From the NCBI GenBank assembly GCA_029938745.1, contig JAOZUJ010000029.1, forward strand, positions 1-9,744: a stretch of DNA of 9,744 nucleotides, given 5' to 3'. Made by a program: the position numbers and the translations under genes. Source of the DNA: Candidatus Moraniibacteriota bacterium (GTDB lineage Bacteria; Patescibacteriota; Minisyncoccia; Moranbacterales; GCA-2747515). This document shows positions 7,709 to 9,744 of the stretch, in pieces (position 1 is the stretch's first letter; each line of letters begins with the position of its first letter). The notes under the pieces were generated by a model that saw nothing but the letters and a program-made list of their open reading frames with translations, was not told the origin of the DNA and ran no database searches.

Positions 7709-7734
7709 ACAGTAAAAAAATAAAAACTAAAATT

Positions 7735-9156
7735 ATGGAGAATAAAAAGACAGGAGTTATCATTGCAATAGTAGCGGTAATTCTTTTTATTGGAGTAGCT
7801 TTCATATTTCTCTATGAACCAGCAAGAAATGTATTTACAAAACCACCAGTAGTACAACAAGAAGAGGTAACAGGAGACTTGCCCGTTCTTGAATGTAATT
7901 ATACAAATGATCAAGAAGTATATAAAGATGCAATCACTAAAAAAGATGTAAATCTTTGTGATTGTGTAAGCAGTGAAGAATTACAAAATAAATGCAAAAA
8001 AGCAACAATGGATATCACTTTTTATGATCAAGCACTTACGCAGCTTGATGAATTGTTATGTGAAAAAATTAGTAGTGAGATCAAAAAGGATGCTTGTTAC
8101 AGTGTGGTACAAAGTTCGGTAACACAATTTGAAAAAGAAGATCCAGAATATTTAGCAAGAGTATACGCAGCATCACATAATGAAAAAGCAATTGGGGAAC
8201 TAGAAACATTAACGGCAGAAGATCAAGAAAATGTTGATGCATATATCGCCCTTGCCCTTGCATACGCAGCAAAAGGGTTGAGAGAACAAGAACAAGGAAA
8301 TGATCAAACCCCATATGTAAACAAAGCACTTGAAGCAGTAGAAAGTGCAAAACAAATAGATAATAAAAATTCAGAAGTCTATAGGGCTGAAGCATACGCA
8401 AATGAGATCAAGCCAGACTATGCGCAAGCACTAACACTTTACGATAAAGCAATCGCATTAAGTGAGAATAATGCACTAGCACATGCTGGAAAGGGACATA
8501 CGCTAAGAATGATGGGAATATTAGAAGGAGCTGTAGAGGAATTCAATAAAGCAGCAGAACTGGATGTAAATAACGCAAATGTGTTTATTTACACAAATCT
8601 CTGTAGCTTAGAATATTCACGTTCACATGATGAGGAAGCAATAAAAAATTGCAAAACAGTGACACAAATAGAAAATACTGATCCAGTATTTCAGTCGGAA
8701 GCATATCAAATAATGTCAGATATTTTTATTAAGAATAATGATATTGCACAAGCAAAAAATTATCTTTTGCAAGCAAAGACGTTAACGCCAAATAATCCAA
8801 ACTTATTTGTTGCCTTTTCAAAATTGAATTTTTTTGATCAAAAATTTGTACAAGCTGAGGCAGACGCAAGAAAAGCTATTGAGCTTTCACCAACAAAATC
8901 AGCAAGTTATCTTGCACTTGCACGTGCACTTTATATGCAAGAAAAATACAATGAAGCAATCGAAGCAGCACAAAAAGGTATCACACTCGTTAGCTCTGAT
9001 GTATCACTTCTTGCTCCTAGTAAATCGGCAGTTGAAAGAGATCTGAATTATGTGATTGCAAACAGTTACAGGCAAATGGGTGATACAATAAAGCAAAAAG
9101 AATATGAACAAAAAGCAAAAGACGCTTTTGAAAATACTAATTCATTAACTGAATAA
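7735..9156 (+). CDS. membrane-anchored Cys-pair / TPR repeat protein
   Basis: The product is 473 residues. A short basic N-terminus and one hydrophobic helix (~8-27) act as an uncleaved anchor, placing the rest outside the membrane. Residues ~54-125 contain six Cys (54, 75, 77, 87, 109, 121). They fall in two similar units, NLCDCVSSEELQNKC and LLCEKISSEIKKDAC, like the Cys-pair repeats of many archaeal and candidate-phylum surface proteins. Residues ~165-466 form seven to eight tetratricopeptide repeats, clearest at AHAGKGHTLRMMGILEGAVE and YLALARALYMQEKYNEAIEA. TPRs usually form a protein-binding solenoid, so a scaffold role at the cell surface is inferred; no enzyme domain is seen. It has its own promoter and no clear Shine-Dalgarno (AAAACTAAAATT precedes ATG). 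The next gene starts 4 nt after the stop. Its sense strand is visibly A-rich, unlike the T-rich RND gene. Confidence 0.88.
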   Translation: MENKKTGVIIAIVAVILFIGVAFIFLYEPARNVFTKPPVVQQEEVTGDLPVLECNYTNDQEVYKDAITKKDVNLCDCVSSEELQNKCKKATMDITFYDQALTQLDELLCEKISSEIKKDACYSVVQSSVTQFEKEDPEYLARVYAASHNEKAIGELETLTAEDQENVDAYIALALAYAAKGLREQEQGNDQTPYVNKALEAVESAKQIDNKNSEVYRAEAYANEIKPDYAQALTLYDKAIALSENNALAHAGKGHTLRMMGILEGAVEEFNKAAELDVNNANVFIYTNLCSLEYSRSHDEEAIKNCKTVTQIENTDPVFQSEAYQIMSDIFIKNNDIAQAKNYLLQAKTLTPNNPNLFVAFSKLNFFDQKFVQAEADARKAIELSPTKSASYLALARALYMQEKYNEAIEAAQKGITLVSSDVSLLAPSKSAVERDLNYVIANSYRQMGDTIKQKEYEQKAKDAFENTNSLTE

Positions 9157-9160
9157 ATAT

Positions 9161-9744
9161 ATGAAAAAAATATTGATCATAATTATATTTGCTTTATTTG
9201 TAATTGCACCGACAGCAATATATGCCAACGCACCAGCATGCTCTACAACTGAGGCTGGCATACCAACAGACATTGGTGATCCCGCTTGTTATACTAGCGC
9301 AAGTACTACAACGAAGTGGAGTACAACAGAGTTCGATTATTATCGATGTGAATGGAAGGACACTGGCATACACTATTGTCATAAGTGGAAGGATGGCGTA
9401 AAACAATGGTGGACACAAAAAGAAATTAATGGAACAAATTGTCCAGCCGGCTATTTGCTTTATCCATGGCCTAAGGTAAAAAATTCATGTACTGGCGAGA
9501 CTACATGTGGAAATATGGATGGAGTTCATGCGGGCGAGGGATGGGATCCTGTTTATAAAACAGTGTGGCATTCAAAAGTAACAACCACACATACATGTTA
9601 TTACCTAACAGTAGATGAATGGAGTGACTGTGATACTGATACAGGAACGCAAGTTGCAACAAAAGTAACACAACATTCTGTAACAGGTAAGAAATGTGAC
9701 AATCTAAACGAAGCAACAACAAGAATCTGTGGCGTATGTGATCC
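9161..9744 (+). CDS. secreted Cys/Trp-rich protein, 3' end outside the window
   Basis: Partial gene: the frame is open from ATG 9161 to the window end (194 complete codons). A Sec signal peptide covers residues 1-22 (MKKILIIIIFALFVIAPTAI, then YA|NAPA as the likely cleavage site). The mature part is rich in Cys, Trp, Tyr and Thr. Examples are YYRCEWKDTGIHYCHKWKDG and a later stretch with WSDC, GTQ, GKKC and TTRIC. The last stretch has the W-S-x-C ... G-x-Q ... C spacing of a thrombospondin type-1-like module. Paired Cys suggest disulphides and an extracytoplasmic location. It starts 4 nt after the TPR stop, with no visible Shine-Dalgarno, so the two are probably co-transcribed and may act together at the cell surface. 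The function is not recognised, and the thrombospondin resemblance is tentative. Confidence 0.8.
   Translation, partial: MKKILIIIIFALFVIAPTAIYANAPACSTTEAGIPTDIGDPACYTSASTTTKWSTTEFDYYRCEWKDTGIHYCHKWKDGVKQWWTQKEINGTNCPAGYLLYPWPKVKNSCTGETTCGNMDGVHAGEGWDPVYKTVWHSKVTTTHTCYYLTVDEWSDCDTDTGTQVATKVTQHSVTGKKCDNLNEATTRICGVCD

Larger units (their letters stand above)
7530..7734. other. intergenic region before the TPR gene
   Basis: This AT-rich spacer holds, in order, the 18-bp-stem terminator, two TATAAT boxes (7619 and 7663) and the small GC-rich inverted repeat. It also holds a possible 7-residue upstream reading frame (ATG 7700 to TAA 7721-7723, MADTVKK) without a convincing ribosome site. No RNA gene was recognised in it. 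Confidence 0.6.

Noticed and set aside
8081..8401. 106-codon - strand frame inside the TPR gene
   Set aside because: It is antisense to the Cys-pair and TPR coding sequence, and its Leu/Phe/His-rich product has no pattern of its own.
9194..9722. Several short frames on both strands at the 3' end (9194-9418, 9204-9401, 9501-9722)
   Set aside because: The third + frame is open from ATG 9161 to the window edge with a textbook signal peptide and is the real gene. The others are overlaps without supporting features.
1..9744. tRNA, rRNA, CRISPR arrays, riboswitches and complete insertion sequences
   Set aside because: No cloverleaf-like GC-rich segment, no regularly spaced direct repeats, no rRNA-like conserved blocks and no transposase motifs were seen on either strand.

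Overview
The window is AT-rich. All six coding regions lie on the + strand and end in TAA or TAG, with no in-frame TGA, so the standard bacterial code (table 11) fits. The promoters look like bacterial sigma-70 sites (two TATAAT boxes with 17-bp spacers). Shine-Dalgarno sites are weak or absent before most genes. The mix of proteins is an unusual RND permease, tandem GH130 proteins, a short YPGY membrane protein, a membrane-anchored Cys-pair/TPR protein and a secreted Cys/Trp-rich protein. Together with the base composition, this most resembles a Patescibacteria (CPR) genome such as Parcubacteria. That assignment is inferred from overall character, not from a marker gene.

Layout: (1) nt 1-3149 hold the 3' part of a large RND-superfamily permease. 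Its first transmembrane helix lies upstream of the window. It lacks several canonical proton-relay residues and carries an extra pair of membrane helices. (2) A good promoter overlapping its stop codon (3153-3181) starts a two-gene operon (3214-7103). Each gene encodes a cytoplasmic protein of about 640 residues built from two GH130-like beta-propellers, giving four propellers in a row. One of the four has lost the catalytic Asp, and the others differ in which presumed phosphate-binding residues they keep. (3) A 152-bp imperfect palindrome (7112-7263) fills the next gap. (4) A small two-helix membrane protein (7278-7529) follows and is closed by a strong 18-bp-stem terminator (7554-7602). (5) A second promoter (7640-7668) and a leader with a small GC-rich inverted repeat precede a membrane-anchored TPR protein (7735-9156). 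Four bases later comes a secreted Cys/Trp-rich protein (from 9161) that is cut by the window end.

How the genes may work together: the GH130 pair probably acts on beta-mannosides or related oligosaccharides in the cytoplasm, by phosphorolysis or hydrolysis. Within each protein one propeller may be catalytic while its partner binds or regulates. The TPR and secreted genes look like one transcription unit for cell-surface proteins. The RND gene appears to be separate from the GH130 operon. No RNA genes, CRISPR arrays, integrases or complete insertion sequences were seen.
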